In this document: in pieces, positions 8,871 through 18,106 of the stretch | How positions within the stretch are numbered: the first letter of the stretch is position 1 | Layout of the letters: the number at the start of each line of letters is the position of its first letter | Assembly (NCBI RefSeq): GCF_017982655.1 | Contig: NZ_JABXYX010000026.1 | Span: 1-64,000 of the forward strand | From: Brasilonema sp. CT11 | GTDB lineage: Bacteria; Cyanobacteriota; Cyanobacteriia; Cyanobacteriales; Nostocaceae | Length of the DNA stretch: 64,000 bases | Reading direction: 5' to 3' | The notes under the pieces: generated by a model | What the model was told of the DNA's origin: nothing | What the model saw: the letters and a program-made list of their open reading frames with translations, nothing else | Database searches by the model: none | Made by a program: the position numbers and the translations under genes

Positions 8871-9098
8871 TTATGCAGGAGGACCACCACCTAATTTTTG
8901 ACCAGTTTGAGGTCCGACGACACCATCCACTGTTAGGTCGTTGTCCTGTTGAAATTTTTTGACTGCTTCTTCGGTTGCTTGATCAAATATGCCGTTAACT
9001 GCAGTCGCATCGAGATATCCCTTTGCAGACAAATCACTTTGCAGTTGTGAGACAGATGCATCTACGGAACCAAGTTTTAAAATTGGAGGCATACTCAT
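8871..9098 (-). CDS. Small peptidoglycan-binding-domain protein, copy 3
   Basis: The most diverged of the three paralogues (MSMPPILKLGSVDASVSQLQ at the N-terminus), with the same domain end, GVVGPQTGQKLGGGPPA. The longest frame starts at 9179, but the ATG at 9098 aligns with the other two copies and has AAGGAG ten bases upstream, giving 75 residues. Upstream comes a palindrome (9221-9241) and then the 3' end of the P450 gene, so this copy may be the promoter-proximal gene of the trio. Confidence 0.8.
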   Translation of the reverse strand: MSMPPILKLGSVDASVSQLQSDLSAKGYLDATAVNGIFDQATEEAVKKFQQDNDLTVDGVVGPQTGQKLGGGPPA

Positions 9099-9220
9099 TG
9101 TTGTGTTTCTCCTTGAAACTACATATGAATGAACATTTTGAAGCTCAGTTTTTACTGAATAGCTTCGATTCAGTGGCACATAGGTACTGTAAGCAGGCTA
9201 CGTTACCAAAGCTTTTTATG

Positions 9221-9241
9221 GACGGGTTGACTCAACCTGTC
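9221..9241. promoter_or_regulatory. Palindrome between P450 gene and peptidoglycan-binding copy 3
   Basis: GGTTGACTCAACC forms an inverted repeat, extended by flanking GAC and GTC, at the stop codon of the 418-residue P450 gene. Its core resembles the palindrome at 8053-8072 (GGGTTGA and TCAACC). It may be a terminator stem or a shared protein-binding site; there is no T-run. Confidence 0.3.
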
Positions 9242-10496
9242 ACGCGACATCCCACTCCACCTCTAGGTGTGAGTAACCACGGAATATCATATTTGGAGAG
9301 TGGGTTAGTTCTTGGTTGGGGCGTAGTCGCAGATTTGGCAATCTCTTAGATAAGATCTCCAGCCCAATCCTTGCTTCCCGACGGGCAAAGTGGGAACCAA
9401 TGCAACGATGGGTTCCATGACCAAACGCTAGATGGTTGGGGGTAACCTCTTTAAAGCGTTCTAAATCAAGACTATCAGCATTGCTGTATTTAGTTTCATC
9501 CCGATTGGCAGAGCCATATATCAAATAGATTCGAGTACCCTTGGGCAGCATGACTCCCGCTAACTCAACTTCTTGGGTAGTTGTGCGAGTCATTGATGTG
9601 ACAGGAGCATCATACCTTAGTATCTCTTCAAGAGCAACAGGAATGAGTGCAGGATTGTCACAAATAGTCTGCCATAAATGAGGCTGCTCTAGCAAGTGTT
9701 TTAAAGCATTCCCAATTAGATGAGAACTCGTTTTATGTCCTGCTTGTACTAACCCACATAAAATACTGACTAACTCTACCATGTTCAGGTCAGAAGACAG
9801 CACATTGCTAATTAGGTCGTCTTGAGGTGATTTCCGTCGCTCCTCAATGAGACTGGCAACGTAGTGCTGCATTGACACAAAACTTTGAGCGCATTCTAAC
9901 TGACGTTCCGCTGTCATTGGCGTTGACAGCAACTCATCCATGTCATAGCACCACTTCTTAAGATCTTTCATCCTGTCTGAAGGAATACCATACATGGTGA
10001 GGATGGCTTCAAGCGGCAGTGGATAGGAAAATTGCTGTATTATGTCGGCGTGACCATCATTAACAAAATTGTCTACTAATCTGTTAGCAATAGTGTGAAT
10101 TGGTCTTTCCATTGCCTCAATCCGCTCTGGTGCAAATACTCTCATGAAAGGAGCACGCAAGCGTTTGTGTTCTTCGCCGTCGCTATTCACCAAATCACGA
10201 ACTTTCGGGACACCTTGCTTGAGGGCTTCAACTGTTTGAGGCGTGAATTTGATGACTGGAGCGAGAGTATCCATTGAAGAATATCTTGCTGGATCTTTGA
10301 GTACCTTCAAGATTTCATCATAGCTAGTCAGAACATAGCCGTTTAACAATGGGCTATAAAATAGCGGCTCTTCTTGTCTTGCAACTTTATAAAACGAATA
10401 TGGATCGTCAAGTTGTGGGTTGACAAATGGTTGGTATTTTTCCCCAAGATGGGGGCAAGTTTTCTTTTCAGGTTGTGTTGAATGTTGTCCCATCAT
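9240..10496 (-). CDS. Cytochrome P450 with an atypical I-helix (AGHKTSS)
   Basis: A soluble bacterial-type P450 of 418 residues that would need separate ferredoxin and reductase partners. The ExxR motif is in EEILRY. The haem-binding loop is FGHGTHRCIGSHFAR, with cysteine as the thiolate ligand. The I-helix reads LVQAGHKTSSHLIG. In most P450s this position is acidic (AGHETT), and the acid-alcohol pair helps deliver protons to oxygen; here it is lysine. This P450 is clearly diverged from the StaP-like one at 11125, so it is not a recent duplicate. It probably acts as a tailoring oxidase in the neighbouring indole cluster, which is inference from position. The start is MMGQHS with a weak GAGA upstream. 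Confidence 0.9.
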   Translation of the reverse strand: MMGQHSTQPEKKTCPHLGEKYQPFVNPQLDDPYSFYKVARQEEPLFYSPLLNGYVLTSYDEILKVLKDPARYSSMDTLAPVIKFTPQTVEALKQGVPKVRDLVNSDGEEHKRLRAPFMRVFAPERIEAMERPIHTIANRLVDNFVNDGHADIIQQFSYPLPLEAILTMYGIPSDRMKDLKKWCYDMDELLSTPMTAERQLECAQSFVSMQHYVASLIEERRKSPQDDLISNVLSSDLNMVELVSILCGLVQAGHKTSSHLIGNALKHLLEQPHLWQTICDNPALIPVALEEILRYDAPVTSMTRTTTQEVELAGVMLPKGTRIYLIYGSANRDETKYSNADSLDLERFKEVTPNHLAFGHGTHRCIGSHFARREARIGLEILSKRLPNLRLRPNQELTHSPNMIFRGYSHLEVEWDVA

Positions 10497-10545
10497 AGTT
10501 TATATGTTTCTCTATTTTGGTTTTATTTATATTGCTGACAATCAT

Positions 10546-10920
10546 TCATTTTTGACAATCAATACTGAACGGATTACCTTCTGGATCTACACCTTCGGCA
10601 ATTTTTAACCCAGGCGAGGGAGAACGAATTGCGCTAAGTTTAACGCCGCGTTCTGTTAATTCTTTATAAGCTGCATCAATATCATCTACGTGAAATGCTA
10701 AGAGTGTGGGTTTATCTGTACCAATTTGCTTCTGCATATTGCCGTGCAAAACCAAGGTGCATTCGCCGGTGATAAACTCCACCCATTGTTTATCAATGCG
10801 TCCTTCTATACTTTGCCGACATTTGATTGTTAAACCCAATTTATTTTGATAAAAATCGATTTGTTTGTCTATGTCTGTGACGTAGACGAGAGCTTTTGTC
10901 AAACCTTGTATAACGTTCAT
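10546..10920 (-). CDS. VOC-superfamily (glyoxalase/bleomycin-resistance-like) protein
   Basis: A 124-residue protein with one vicinal-oxygen-chelate fold. It starts TKALVYVTDIDKQIDFYQNK, has the central TLLAFHVDDIDAAYKELTER, and ends DPEGNPFSIDCQ. Family members are metal-dependent lyases, dioxygenases or ligand-binding immunity proteins. The metal-ligand positions are not complete enough to name a reaction. It lies between two P450 genes on the same strand, 49 bases before one and 204 after the other. A role as a binding or self-protection protein for the pathway product is possible but unproven. AAGG lies about 11 bases before the ATG. Confidence 0.8.
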   Translation of the reverse strand: MNVIQGLTKALVYVTDIDKQIDFYQNKLGLTIKCRQSIEGRIDKQWVEFITGECTLVLHGNMQKQIGTDKPTLLAFHVDDIDAAYKELTERGVKLSAIRSPSPGLKIAEGVDPEGNPFSIDCQK

Positions 10921-11124
10921 GATGATTGTACCTTATTTGCAATTTTTTTATGGGCAGAGTTTGTATGATTTGAGATTTGAGATTTGAGATTTAGGCGTTG
11001 CTGATTAACGGTAAGGCGTGAAGGCACTGCGGAACTGGTGTTTTAGACATTTGATTTTTTTGTCATACTTACTCGGAAGCAACGCCTAAATTTTAGATCC
11101 GCTCTAAAATCTAAAATTTGTGAA

Positions 11125-12378
11125 TTAAGCGATCGCAGGCTTTTTAAAACTCACCTGCAAATGATTAGGACCATGAAACACAATGTTGTTTGCCCACTCA
11201 ATCTTGTCATCTGCCAAACGAAGCTCAGGCAAACGGTTGAGCAAGACATTCATGGCAATTTGACCTTCAGCACGAGCTAGGGATGAACCAAGACAGTAAT
11301 GAATACCGCCGCCATAGGCACTGTGTTTGTTTTCTACACGCTGTATATCCAGAACATCAGGGTTCTTGAATTGGGCGGGATCTCGGTTGGCTGAGCCAAG
11401 CATGACTCCTACGCTATCCCCGCGCTTAATCAACTTACCCCCAACCTCAACGTCTGCATAAGCCCAGCGTGTAACCATCTGGATTGGGGTGTCGTAGCGG
11501 ACGAACTCCTCTATTGCAGCAGGAATCAGTTCGGGGTGAGAGCGTAACTTTTGGAGTGCTTCTGGATGCTGGAGTAATGCCAGTGTCCCCTTGGCAATCA
11601 GGTTAATTGTGGTTTCGTGTCCTGCAGTCAGCAGGTGGGTGCATGTGGCGACGATTTCAAAGTCGCTCAATTTGTCGCCCTCATCAGCAGCTTTGACTAA
11701 AGCCGAAATCAAATCTTCACGTGGATTGGTACGTCGTTCTGTGATTAAAGGCGTGAAATAATCGACGAATGATTGAGCAGCCTTGTTTGCACGTTGATAG
11801 ACTTCTGGTGGTGGTTGCAAACGGGAGGCACTGGCATGTTGCATCGCTAATGCCCATTCACGGAACAATGGCAAATCTTCTGGATCGGCACCAAGCATAG
11901 TGGCGACAACTTTTGTTGGCAGAGGAAAAGCGAACTCCTCAACTAAGTCCATCTCTCCACGGTTCTGGACTTTATCCAACAGATTGTCTGCAATTTCGTA
12001 GATCGCTGGACGGATGTTTTCAACAATTCTTGGGGTGAATGCTTTGCTAGCCAGCGATTTTAGCCGTGTGTGATTGGGTGGTTCCCGGAAGACTATCCAA
12101 TTACTAACGAGAGCCAAGAACGCGTTATATGCTGTTGGCACTGGGGTGGTTTCAACATCTTCTCGTTCGTTCAAAGTCTCGCGACCAAATCTCCGGTCTT
12201 CGAGAACTTTCATTACGTCTTCATGACGGAAGATGTACCAAGCACCAGGCAACTTGGGATTCGCTGATACCCCCCAATGAACGGGGTCTTCTTCTCTGTA
12301 GCGACGATAAACGGTGTAGGGGTCTTGGATAACTTCTTTTATAAAGGGGTTTAATCTTTCAATCGTTGAACTAGTCAT
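11125..12378 (-). CDS. StaP/RebP-like cytochrome P450 (putative chromopyrrolic-acid oxidase)
   Basis: A 417-residue P450. Motifs are the I-helix LLTAGHETTINLIAKG, ExxR in EEFVRYD, and the haem loop GGGIHYCLGSSLARAEG. Long stretches recall CYP245A1 (StaP) and RebP, which couple the indole rings of chromopyrrolic acid: DPYTVYRRYREEDPVH near the start, QMVTRWAYADVEVGG, GSANRDPAQF, and the ending IVFHGPNHLQV. It would work after the RebD-like enzyme at 13342 and with the RebC-like flavoenzyme at 22830. The start was moved to the ATG at 12378 because GGAG lies nine bases upstream; the longer frame begins at a TTG. A relic of a second copy's 3' end lies at 22796-22850. The assignment is from memory of StaP, not from alignment. 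Confidence 0.85.
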   Translation of the reverse strand: MTSSTIERLNPFIKEVIQDPYTVYRRYREEDPVHWGVSANPKLPGAWYIFRHEDVMKVLEDRRFGRETLNEREDVETTPVPTAYNAFLALVSNWIVFREPPNHTRLKSLASKAFTPRIVENIRPAIYEIADNLLDKVQNRGEMDLVEEFAFPLPTKVVATMLGADPEDLPLFREWALAMQHASASRLQPPPEVYQRANKAAQSFVDYFTPLITERRTNPREDLISALVKAADEGDKLSDFEIVATCTHLLTAGHETTINLIAKGTLALLQHPEALQKLRSHPELIPAAIEEFVRYDTPIQMVTRWAYADVEVGGKLIKRGDSVGVMLGSANRDPAQFKNPDVLDIQRVENKHSAYGGGIHYCLGSSLARAEGQIAMNVLLNRLPELRLADDKIEWANNIVFHGPNHLQVSFKKPAIA

Positions 12379-12415
12379 TTTTATTATCTCCAAGAAAAAG
12401 TTTTGAATCAGGGGT

Positions 12416-12470
12416 TAGAAGTAGGGAATAGGGAACAGGGAACAAGGAACAGGGAACAGGGAAAATAGTG
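12416..12470. repeat. GGGAACA short tandem repeats
   Basis: Degenerate 7-8 base tandem repeats of the form GGGAACA lie between the P450 and GST genes. The same short repeat appears near 18180, 43865, 44030, 56370 and 56425, and is typical of Nostocales intergenic DNA. No function is seen. Confidence 0.7.
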
Positions 12471-12515
12471 TTTTTTCATATGTTGCTTGCAGTTTCCTGC
12501 GCTAGTTAGAAATCT

Positions 12516-13190
12516 CTAACTTTCCAAGGGCACTAGTTGCAGGGGATTGCGCAGTTCAGACAACATCTGTGTCATCTGCTTGCGTCCGGAGTTGAAAACT
12601 TGTGCTACGGATGGTCTGGATTCCAAACGTTTGACGTAATTTGTCAAGTTGGGAAAGTCGTTGTAGTTGTAGACCATACGCAGGTAAGCGAGGGTGGGGG
12701 CAGCAGCACAATCAGCGATTGTAAACTCTTCGCCTCCTAGCCAGGTACGAGTGGCGAGTTTTTCATCAAGCATGGCGATCGCTGTTTCCAATAATCGCTT
12801 TGCTTTGATAACTTCTTTTTTGCCTCGTTCCTCAATTGGACGTTGGGTATCAGCAAACAACGCCTCCCGTCCACTGTTGATGTACACATCAATCATCCGT
12901 TCCACCATCCGCACCTCTAGGGCTTGTTCTGAATCACCAGGAATCAGGCGGGATGTCTTTGGAAAATGTTGGTCAAGGTATTCAATGATTATATTAGCCT
13001 CAAAGATGACGTTTCCTTTGTCAGTTACTAAGGTGGGTATCTTGGCAAAAAGGTTAATTTGCATATACTCTTCACGGCTTTCGGGGTCAAAAAGATTTAC
13101 CGGAATCGCTGTAAAATCAACTCCCTTCTCGTACAGGGCGATTAGGACTCGTTGGGAATAAGATGATGCAGGAGCGTAGTACAGTTTCAT
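12516..13190 (-). CDS. Glutathione S-transferase family protein
   Basis: A 224-residue GST. The N-terminal thioredoxin-like domain (about residues 1-80) has YYAPASSYSQRVLIALYEKG, the cis-proline block KIPTLVTDKGNVIFEANIII, and the usual EYLDQHFP. The helical C-terminal domain (about 90-215) has the N-capping-type EFTIADCAAAPTLAYLR. A serine in SSYSQR is the likely thiol-activating residue. It lies between the StaP-like P450 and the RebD-like gene on the same strand. It may conjugate or reduce a reactive intermediate of that pathway, or serve general detoxification; the sequence does not decide. The next gene starts after a 151-base repeat-filled gap. Confidence 0.85.
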   Translation of the reverse strand: MKLYYAPASSYSQRVLIALYEKGVDFTAIPVNLFDPESREEYMQINLFAKIPTLVTDKGNVIFEANIIIEYLDQHFPKTSRLIPGDSEQALEVRMVERMIDVYINSGREALFADTQRPIEERGKKEVIKAKRLLETAIAMLDEKLATRTWLGGEEFTIADCAAAPTLAYLRMVYNYNDFPNLTNYVKRLESRPSVAQVFNSGRKQMTQMLSELRNPLQLVPLES

Positions 13191-13193
13191 GAC

Positions 13194-13340
13194 TCAGTTC
13201 TCCAGTTCTCAGTTATCGGTTGATAGTTATCCATACGGTCGGAAAAATGAGTTTATGCATTTTTTTTGTACTCGTGGACAAGAAATTTTGATAACCGATA
13301 ACTGATAACCGATAACTGATAACTGTTCACTGTCCATTGA
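13194..13340. repeat. GATAACTGATAACCGATAACTG short tandem repeats
   Basis: Repeats of the form TAACTGA and TAACCGA fill the GST-RebD gap, for example around 13290-13325. The same type recurs at about 42305-42330 and 60640-60790. These are common cyanobacterial short repeats with no visible function. Confidence 0.75.
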
Positions 13341-13341
13341 C

Positions 13342-16300
13342 TCAATGCAATAACGACTGGGGATGACGAGCTAAATCATCAAAGAATCTGGCGTAGAAAT
13401 CAAAGATTTCGCAGACACTGTTGGGGATGACTCCGCACTCACGCGATCGCTGTCCTAGTCGCTCAAATCGACGGGCGATCGCACTCATTGCAATTTCTGG
13501 CGTGGGGATATAACTGGGGGATTCTATCTCAAAGGATGGTCCGGCTGTTTTACCGCTTTTGCCCGAAGGCATACTCATAAGCAACTCTCCTAAAGGACGC
13601 ATCATACCCGTCATCACGTCAATGGCAGCATTCATCAGCTTTGAGCGCCGCAGACTACCAGTGGGCATTAACCCAAAGTGTTGTACCATAAGTTGCGTCA
13701 TTAGGAAATAAGTTTCGTTAAATATCTCCATGACTGCTCTGGTTTGGGGGACTGTAACAACGTTGGTATTGTAATCTCGGTAATGTAAGGAAGGATTACG
13801 CAAAGCAGGGTAAGAAGGGTTCCACGGGGCTTTGTGTTTCGTCTCGCCATTACTCACCTGCTCATGGGAAAGTGCTTCTGCTAAACGACGAAATTGCTGA
13901 TAGTGAGAACGGTCAAATTTCGGTGATTGAGCGTGACATCCCTCTCCCTGCTCAACAATCAGGTCAACGGCGAAAAGTGCGCTGTTGAGGTCATCTACCT
14001 GAAACTGGTAATCTGGGTGAACTTTGTTAAAGTCATCGCGTAAAAATAAACGATGCTCGCCACCGACTTGACCCTTCTTGACCATGAATAAATCTGGAAT
14101 ATTCTTCAGCCCTTCACGAATCTGATGGTACAGTTCGCTTAAAGAACCATAACCGTGTAGGCGGTGAACTGTCGGATCGCCTCCTACAGGTTCGTCGCTC
14201 AAGTTTTCTTCCAAAAAGTCGGGCATCTCCAAGCGCAGAAAACGCTGTAGGGAGGTAGCATTCAATGGCTCTAGGGCAAAATCTACATCAATGGGAAAAC
14301 GTCCGTTGAGTTCTTTGAAGTTGGGGACTGCTGGATAAAATGGTTCCCCGATCGCCATCAATATATTATTAACCATCAAAAAGTGAATCATTTCCTCGCG
14401 GGAGATTTCCAGCAGTACACCCCGCATTCCGTAACTTCGGACTTCTTTCCCGTCGCCACAAGCTAAATGTAACTGTTCGGGAGTCCACAAACCCCGACGC
14501 ACGTATTCCTCACCCGTGACGTAGTTGGGAACAGAGTATCCTGCATAGACATATTGCAACATTACAGCAACTTCCAACTCCGCCGCCTGTTTCAAGGCGC
14601 TGACCAACTCCTCTCGTGTTTGGAGTGTGCGTTGAGTCCGCTTTAGTTCTGGAGTCGGACTTGGGACATAGCCAACTCGCTGCTGATTTTGCAGAAACTT
14701 CAGTAAAAGTATCGACTTGGCTTGGGACATATCACGCGTTGGGGGCATATAGTAAGTTTTATATTTGTTGCGCGGGTCAGACATCTGCCACATCAATCGC
14801 GCATAGGTTTCTACCTTGCATTGGTCGGCGAGACTAAAGACATCTACTTTCATGAACGAGAAACTTAACTCGTAGAAAGCTAGAACATGTTCGTAGATTA
14901 AGTTAAAATCTACTGCTTCATTCGGAATCTCATCCAAGTGCCAGTCATCACTTAGCACTCGCACAGCAAAGAAACCAGCACCTGACCAGAAGCCCAGTTT
15001 ATCATCATTGTCGTAAGCAATTTCCGCTTCATCCAAGTTATGAGAGTCACAAGGTAACTCATCATAGTTAGCAGATAGCAGTACCCGTGTCGTTCCTGCT
15101 CTAGCACCACGCACAGTAACCCAAGCACGCCCCTCATGATTAGTGGAAATTGCACATGTGGGGGCAAACTCACCCTCAGACTCCTGCTTCCCAACTTTGA
15201 AATGGACAATTTCCATTTCAGAGTTACGGGGAAAGTGGAAAGTCTTATTTACGTTGGTAGGGTTCACCCTGAGCGCAGTCGAAGGGTTGCTTTCAAATTC
15301 GTAGCGTAGTTGGGGGAATGCTCTTGGGTTGTAGAACTGACGCAGGTATACAGACTCAACAGGTGCAGGACGTCCTCGGACAAAAGACCGCACTTCCAAC
15401 TCTACTGCATGGTCTTGGTTCTGCTTCCAGTTGGGATGTTCGATAAATAAAGACGCGTCATCTACCTGAAGATTGATTTCTTCTTCTTGAACAAGAATTT
15501 GCTGTTGTCCGTTAGGTGATGTCCCGATGATACACAAACCTTGCTGTTCTATCTCGTCGCGCAGGTTCTCAAACTGTTCAGCTAAAGGAACATCTACAAT
15601 TCCACTCGTGCGTTGATGCGCCTGGTGTTGGTATTCTTCTTTGGGTATCCGTGCTATCAGCCGTTGGCTGTGAACAGTACGCAGTTCCAAATCACCAAGG
15701 TCGAGTTTGGAGGCGATCGCATGAGTTAGTCCGGGTCCCGGTTTGGGGGCGCGTCCGACACAAGGTACTGCTGTGACCATATTTAAGCTGACACCTTGGG
15801 GAGTAACTTGCAGCGTGAGGTTAGACATTTGTCCAGATTTTGTTTCCGACTTAGCAGCACGTCGAGGAGTGAGTAACCGTCCGTGGGGATAAGTGCTGAG
15901 TTCGTCTTTGCACCACAAACCGATGGTTCCGTGTAGTTCCCAGAATGTTGGTGAGTCGGGTTGCACTGGTGCACACATATTACTAATGCCCAATTGCACC
16001 ACCAGTCCCAACACATCGTTACGATTCATTGCTTCCCGCAGTAAAGATACAGTTGGTGATTTCGCCGCTTCTTCATCCCAAAGGAAGTCTTTGGCATCTT
16101 TGGGGATAGTAAACTGATAAACTGATGCTCGTTTAAATTCACTGTTGAGGCAGTGTTGAGGTAATTCGCGGATATGGTCGAAATTTTGCCAACGGGCTAA
16201 CTGCATACCAGAAATTGGCGCAGAAAGCATATATGGAACTTCGTGGGAAACACCTTGACGTCCGAAGGCTAGCTGTCCCAACATAATTGTGTTAGTCCAG

Positions 16301-16725
16301 TTGGAAGCTGGGTCGGATTCAAAGAAACGGGCGCGATTGAAACTTGTTTTGACGTATTCGTTGTAATGACCCCACAAATCAACACTGCGTCCTACCACTG
16401 GATCACGTTGGTCGATTTGTCCAAACTCGCGTTGTGTGCTGACAATTTGTGCTTCGATGGAAAAGTGACCGTTACCGCCAAAGTCCGATCCCATCGCCAT
16501 ACTGAACGGACCATTTTCATCCAATTCCCCTTGGGCGTTAAACCGAGGTCCCAATTTATAAAGGTATTCATGATACTCAGATGCTCCACGGTGGTCGTCG
16601 AAGGGCTTACCATTCATGTACACTGTGTTGCTACTGACATCTACCAGACCGTTTTTATGTCCTGTCGGCGCGTGGATGCGGGCGAAACCGAATAAGTGTA
16701 GGCGAGGAAAATCTAAGATACTCAT
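13342..16725 (-). CDS. RebD/StaD/VioB-type imine-dimerising haem enzyme (putative chromopyrrolic acid synthase)
   Basis: A giant 1127-residue enzyme. Family members couple two molecules of indole-3-pyruvate imine into chromopyrrolic acid (RebD, StaD) or its precursor dimer (VioB). The N-terminus, MSILDFPRLHLFGFARIHAP then GLVDVSSNTV and SEYHEYL, matches the diagnostic start of VioB and RebD. A ferritin-like domain at about residues 700-1000 has ELEVAVMLQYVYAGY and ISREEMIHFLMVNNIL (near 780), with likely iron-ligand glutamates and histidine. It is longer than RebD or VioB, both near 1000 residues; the extra length is spread through the middle. It heads a same-strand run with GST, the StaP-like P450, VOC and a second P450. 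The matching oxidase gene upstream is truncated. No clear Shine-Dalgarno precedes the ATG. Confidence 0.88.
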   Translation of the reverse strand: MSILDFPRLHLFGFARIHAPTGHKNGLVDVSSNTVYMNGKPFDDHRGASEYHEYLYKLGPRFNAQGELDENGPFSMAMGSDFGGNGHFSIEAQIVSTQREFGQIDQRDPVVGRSVDLWGHYNEYVKTSFNRARFFESDPASNWTNTIMLGQLAFGRQGVSHEVPYMLSAPISGMQLARWQNFDHIRELPQHCLNSEFKRASVYQFTIPKDAKDFLWDEEAAKSPTVSLLREAMNRNDVLGLVVQLGISNMCAPVQPDSPTFWELHGTIGLWCKDELSTYPHGRLLTPRRAAKSETKSGQMSNLTLQVTPQGVSLNMVTAVPCVGRAPKPGPGLTHAIASKLDLGDLELRTVHSQRLIARIPKEEYQHQAHQRTSGIVDVPLAEQFENLRDEIEQQGLCIIGTSPNGQQQILVQEEEINLQVDDASLFIEHPNWKQNQDHAVELEVRSFVRGRPAPVESVYLRQFYNPRAFPQLRYEFESNPSTALRVNPTNVNKTFHFPRNSEMEIVHFKVGKQESEGEFAPTCAISTNHEGRAWVTVRGARAGTTRVLLSANYDELPCDSHNLDEAEIAYDNDDKLGFWSGAGFFAVRVLSDDWHLDEIPNEAVDFNLIYEHVLAFYELSFSFMKVDVFSLADQCKVETYARLMWQMSDPRNKYKTYYMPPTRDMSQAKSILLLKFLQNQQRVGYVPSPTPELKRTQRTLQTREELVSALKQAAELEVAVMLQYVYAGYSVPNYVTGEEYVRRGLWTPEQLHLACGDGKEVRSYGMRGVLLEISREEMIHFLMVNNILMAIGEPFYPAVPNFKELNGRFPIDVDFALEPLNATSLQRFLRLEMPDFLEENLSDEPVGGDPTVHRLHGYGSLSELYHQIREGLKNIPDLFMVKKGQVGGEHRLFLRDDFNKVHPDYQFQVDDLNSALFAVDLIVEQGEGCHAQSPKFDRSHYQQFRRLAEALSHEQVSNGETKHKAPWNPSYPALRNPSLHYRDYNTNVVTVPQTRAVMEIFNETYFLMTQLMVQHFGLMPTGSLRRSKLMNAAIDVMTGMMRPLGELLMSMPSGKSGKTAGPSFEIESPSYIPTPEIAMSAIARRFERLGQRSRECGVIPNSVCEIFDFYARFFDDLARHPQSLLH

Positions 16726-17502
16726 TTTAAAAAACCACTTTTATGACTTTGGATAAAAAAGAGGAAATTAGGAAACAAAAAAAGACTTTACTAAATCATT
16801 GTGTACATCTGGCAAGTCGGGAAAGTGTGTCAATTACTGGAGTTGAAAGAAAGAAAGATTTCGTTTTCCCGATAAATGCTGATTTATCTTGTAAATGTAA
16901 CAAAATGTGAAAAATTCGTTAAATTATACTGTCTTTGCAAAGCTTTCAGCCCATATTTCTGTTAAAAAACACATCATTGACAGCAACCTTGTGAAGTATT
17001 AGTTTTATTTCTAAGCATTTGGCTCTGTTAATTTTCATACATTAATTAACTGACTGTCATATTTCGTTTTAGGTATGATTCTAGATACGTTTTCATTGTG
17101 CTCCCAAATATATTCTGTTTGTTTGAAATACTACTATCGTGTTTTCTTTCGTTTTTCTTCATAAATAGCGCTCCTTGAATGAGTCAGGGTTGACAGCCAG
17201 AAAGTCACCATAAGTATATAGAGTTGAGTGAATTGAACTTATGCAGTCACAGATTTGAAGAGTTTGTGCGTGAAGCACCGGGACGAAGCACAGAGCCAAG
17301 AAGAGAAAAAAGCAGGATTTGAAAGCGCTTGGTTGTGTGATCAAGTTATGGAGTCAACTCCTGTAGAACAACATAAAGCTGTAAACTCTATAGAATTTGT
17401 GACATTTCTTAAAATTTTTTTAAAATCCACAATTGTTTATTTTTGAAAAGAAACTTAATGTGCCTCCCCATCCAAACCTGTTGAGGGGGCGAGTCGAGAT
17501 GA
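16726..17502. other. AT-rich intergenic region upstream of the RebD-like gene
   Basis: No credible gene is seen. It should hold the promoter for the RebD-like operon. A copy of ACTTATGCAGT (17237-17247) resembles sequences upstream of trpB, trpE and the lipoxygenase. A short AT palindrome, ATTAATTAA, lies near 17041. Confidence 0.4.
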
Positions 17503-18106
17503 TTAAGCTGCAGGATATTCCAGATGTTGATTGTTTTGTAGAGTCTTGACATTTACGTTGTTGGTAACGGGGTATTTTCTTGTCGCTTTCTTTGGCTGTT
17601 GGTGAGAAACAATATCGTACACAGCTAAGAGTGCAGACTCAATAGAACCCTGAAGCCAAGCAGGATATTTAGAACAATGTTCGCCAGCGAACAAGAGAGT
17701 GTTTTGGGGTCTGGTAGCTTCTAAGTAACTGATTGTATGGTTAGACTCATCAGACATATCATCACTCCAATGAACAGTGCATCCACCCGCACTCCACTGG
17801 TAGTTACCCCAGGCAATAGAAGCCACATCTAAAACCATACCAGGAGTTTGGAGTTCTGGGTGAACTTTGCTGAGGACATTCTTGACGTAAGCGTGACGTT
17901 CTTGCTCAGACATCATTCCCAAGCGTTGTGCATCGTCACCGATGGTATAACTCGCAAGCATCGTACTACCACGTTCGGGGTTGAATTTCACAGAAGGATA
18001 GTATGTTTGACGAACGCCATCACCGCTAAAGGATGCACCACCCTTGATACCTTGTTTTTCCCAAAAAGCTTGTTCTGTGTGAAGTGCGACTTTGGTTGCT
18101 GGACAG
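17503..18106 (-). pseudogene. 3' fragment of a flavin amine oxidase (RebO/StaO/VioA position)
   Basis: This is the C-terminal third of an FAD-dependent amine or L-amino-acid oxidase. Readable blocks are PATKVALHTEQAFWEKQG, GNYQWSAGGCTVHW, and the terminal FAD-binding block TLLFAGEHCSKYPAWLQGSI. The frame is open upstream of the first ATG-like codon to about 18106 and then meets the inverted end of a MITE, with an in-frame stop just beyond. The N-terminal dinucleotide-binding GxGxxG domain is absent from the next several hundred bases, so the gene is truncated and not merely interrupted. In indolocarbazole and violacein clusters an oxidase of this family makes the imine used by RebD or VioB. 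That this fragment was that oxidase is inferred from its family and position. Confidence 0.75.

Noticed and set aside
13194-13340. CRISPR-like or iteron array (TAACTGA repeats)
   Set aside because: Units are too short and irregular; the same short repeats occur at several other intergenic sites.
17159-17446. Overlapping short frames on both strands between the oxidase fragment and the RebD-like gene
   Set aside because: About 60 codons each, no ribosome-binding site, no family resemblance; AT-rich spacer.
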